NCBI GenBank assembly: GCA_002070945.1 | Contig: MWEG01000034.1 | Location: forward strand, 124,001-188,000 | Direction of reading: 5' to 3' | DNA: 64,000 nt | Source: Lentisphaerae bacterium ADurb.Bin082 | GTDB lineage: Bacteria; Verrucomicrobiota; Lentisphaeria; Oligosphaerales; Oligosphaeraceae | In this document: positions 62,546 to 64,000 of the stretch, piece by piece | Layout of the letters: each line of letters starts with the position of its first letter | Position numbering within the stretch: position 1 is the first letter of the stretch | Translations under genes and position numbers: made by a program | Notes under the pieces: generated by a model | What the model was told of the DNA's origin: nothing | Database searches by the model: none | What the model saw: only the letters and a program-made list of their open reading frames with translations

Positions 62546-62620
62546 TGGCATCTCCAAGGGGAGTCGAACCCCTGTTGCCGGGATGAAAACCCGATGTCCT
62601 GACCACTAGACGATGGAGAC
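62546..62620 (-). tRNA. tRNA-Glu (anticodon TTC)
   Basis: 75 nt with encoded CCA. The acceptor stem is GTCTCCA with TGGAGAT (a G-U pair at the end). The D arm lies around CGTCTAGTGGTCAGGACA. The anticodon stem TCGGG/CCCGG has loop TTTTCAT with anticodon TTC. The T arm is AGGGG-TTCGACT-CCCCT. All cloverleaf parts are present. Confidence 0.95.
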
Positions 62621-62808
62621 GCAAAATTTTATTTCCATTATACTTTAGTTTAGAAATGGAAAAAATCAAGGCGTTGGCAAGCAAAAAACCCAAAGTGTAG
62701 TAAATTTCGTGGTGTTTATGTCATGGCCGTTTCGCTATGCGCTTGGGCTGCGAAGATGCGGGCGCCATGCGACATGCGGATGATTATCGGGAGGAAACTG
62801 AACCTGCC

Positions 62809-64000
62809 ATGACTGAATCAGGCGCTAAATCCATTTTGAAGATAATGTGCCCGGCTTGCGGCCGGAAGCTTGACGTGACCGAGCTGGAGTCGTTCAGCGA
62901 GCATCCTTGTCCGCATTGCCAAGTCCCCTTCAAAGTCCCGAAATGGCATGAGGGCATTTTGTTGGAGGATATTCTGCACGAAGAGCCTGGGAAGACTGTG
63001 TACCGGGCGCTGGATCCGACGCTTGACCGCGAAGCCTGTGTCAAGGTGTTGACGGCGGACGGGCGTTTTCAGCAGTCCCAGCTGGATGATTTTCTGGCTG
63101 CTGCGCGTCGGATGGCTGCTGTCAACCATGTCGGCGTGGCAGCGGTTTATTCTTGCGGGACGGTTGGCAACACCGCCTATGCGGTCACTAAATACATGAG
63201 TCCGGTGGCGTGGCGCGATTTAGGCGGCAGTCCGGAGGTCATCCGCAACATTGCGCGGCAGGCTCTTGCGGCTTTGGAGGCTGCGGATGCCCAAGGCCTT
63301 GCGCATGGCGGCATTCGGCCGGAGAATCTTCTCATCAATGGCGATGGGCAGTTGCTGGTGACTGATTTTGGGGTGTCTGCCGTGCTTGGGCGGTGCATGT
63401 CTGACGACCCTTATGCCAGTCCGGAAGTCATTGCTGGTGCGCCGCCTAGTCGCGCCGGGGACATTTATAGCCTTGGGGTGTGCCTGTATCGCCAGGCCAC
63501 TGGTCATTTTCCCGGCGGCGATGACATTGCCGCCTGGCGTTCCGGGGCTGTTCCCTTGTTTCCGGCCAAGGAGTACAATCCGGCGTTGCCGGTGAAGGTA
63601 TCTGACATTCTGGCGCAGATGTTGGCGCCGTCCGCAGCGGATCGGCCACGCCAGTTCAGCGACATTTTGGGCGCTTTTCAAGGTGACGGCGGCCTTCGCA
63701 GGAATGTGACTTTTAAGATGCCCGAGGGCGGACTGGCGTCGATGAAGGGCGCACGGCCGGCGCGGACGACCAGCCGCCTTGGCATGGTTCTCAATATTTT
63801 GATTGTGATTGGCGTCATTTTCCTGGCTCTCCTGGGCGGTTTGTATGCCTTGAGCGTCAAGCAGGGCCGCGGCATTTTGAATGCTGATGGTCGGGTTGAC
63901 TGGCAGGCCATCGGCGGCATGCTCTGGCATCGCGAGCCAAGTCAGGCGCCAGACGTCCCAGCGCCGGTGGAGCAAGCGTTGCGCGTGACGCTGCCGCCGG
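62809..64000 (+). CDS. Zinc-ribbon serine/threonine kinase-like membrane protein, 3' end missing
   Basis: About 397 residues are visible; the frame is open to the end of the window. ATG 62809 is one choice; an in-frame ATG at 62767 is another, and GGAGG at about 62790 fits neither well. A zinc ribbon (CPACG...CPHC) begins the protein. The kinase fold follows: RALDPTLDREACVKVL with the ATP lysine, HGGIRPENLLING in place of HRDLKPEN, and TDFGVSAVL with DFG. ASPEVIAGAPPSRAGDIYSL is the later lobe. The catalytic aspartate of HRD is therefore a glycine, suggesting weak or no catalysis. A single transmembrane helix (MVLNILIVIGVIFLALLGGL) leads to an outside part. Confidence 0.82.
   Translation, partial: MTESGAKSILKIMCPACGRKLDVTELESFSEHPCPHCQVPFKVPKWHEGILLEDILHEEPGKTVYRALDPTLDREACVKVLTADGRFQQSQLDDFLAAARRMAAVNHVGVAAVYSCGTVGNTAYAVTKYMSPVAWRDLGGSPEVIRNIARQALAALEAADAQGLAHGGIRPENLLINGDGQLLVTDFGVSAVLGRCMSDDPYASPEVIAGAPPSRAGDIYSLGVCLYRQATGHFPGGDDIAAWRSGAVPLFPAKEYNPALPVKVSDILAQMLAPSAADRPRQFSDILGAFQGDGGLRRNVTFKMPEGGLASMKGARPARTTSRLGMVLNILIVIGVIFLALLGGLYALSVKQGRGILNADGRVDWQAIGGMLWHREPSQAPDVPAPVEQALRVTLPP

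Overview
The window looks like chromosomal DNA of a PVC-superphylum bacterium, most plausibly Lentisphaerota (Victivallales-like). This rests on the mixture of very large secreted carbohydrate-active proteins with LamG and DUF4091-type modules, an H-X9-DG pseudopilin of the kind those genomes carry in large numbers, a GntR/LacI hybrid regulator, and a GH109-like oxidoreductase. The taxonomic call is inference; no 16S is present.

Layout. 1-5.6 kb: the end of a beta-helix (GH28-like) gene, an AT-rich islet with two small unknown genes (one apparently frameshifted), and a secreted LamG/GH42-like protein. 5.8-14.5 kb: housekeeping genes, namely a rhomboid protease, a short-chain reductase, an anaerobic ribonucleotide reductase operon (nrdD, a CxxC redoxin, nrdG) behind a promoter with paired NrdR-box-like sites, argD and fabI. 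14.5-24.9 kb: polysaccharide-utilisation genes on the minus strand (DUF4091 protein, pseudopilin, sugar regulator, a decayed heparinase II/III gene), copies of interspersed repeats and a truncated IS5-type transposase. 25-31.6 kb: HEAT-repeat protein, dnaJ, grpE, a five-S1-domain protein and manA. 32-36.4 kb: a secreted glycosidase-like protein and a GH109-like oxidoreductase.

36.8-53.7 kb is the outstanding region. It holds seven tightly coupled genes encoding an N6-adenine methyltransferase, an AAA ATPase, a small unknown protein, an HsdS-like specificity subunit, a NERD/tandem-kinase/P-loop giant, an unknown protein, and a HerA-type ATPase with an internal PD-(D/E)XK-like motif. Content and order match the methylation-associated defence system (MADS, mad2 to mad8). 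No mad1 is visible, and two unassigned small ORFs sit between mad4 and mad5. An IS66-family element lies directly behind it (53.7-55.86 kb), followed by AT-rich DNA with repeated operator-like motifs. A 12-bp direct repeat brackets the whole block.

56-64 kb returns to core genes: a GT-C type membrane glycosyltransferase, hisB, thrS (lacking the TGS domain), infC (apparently starting with AUC), rpmI, rplT, tRNA-Glu, and a zinc-ribbon kinase-like protein running off the end.
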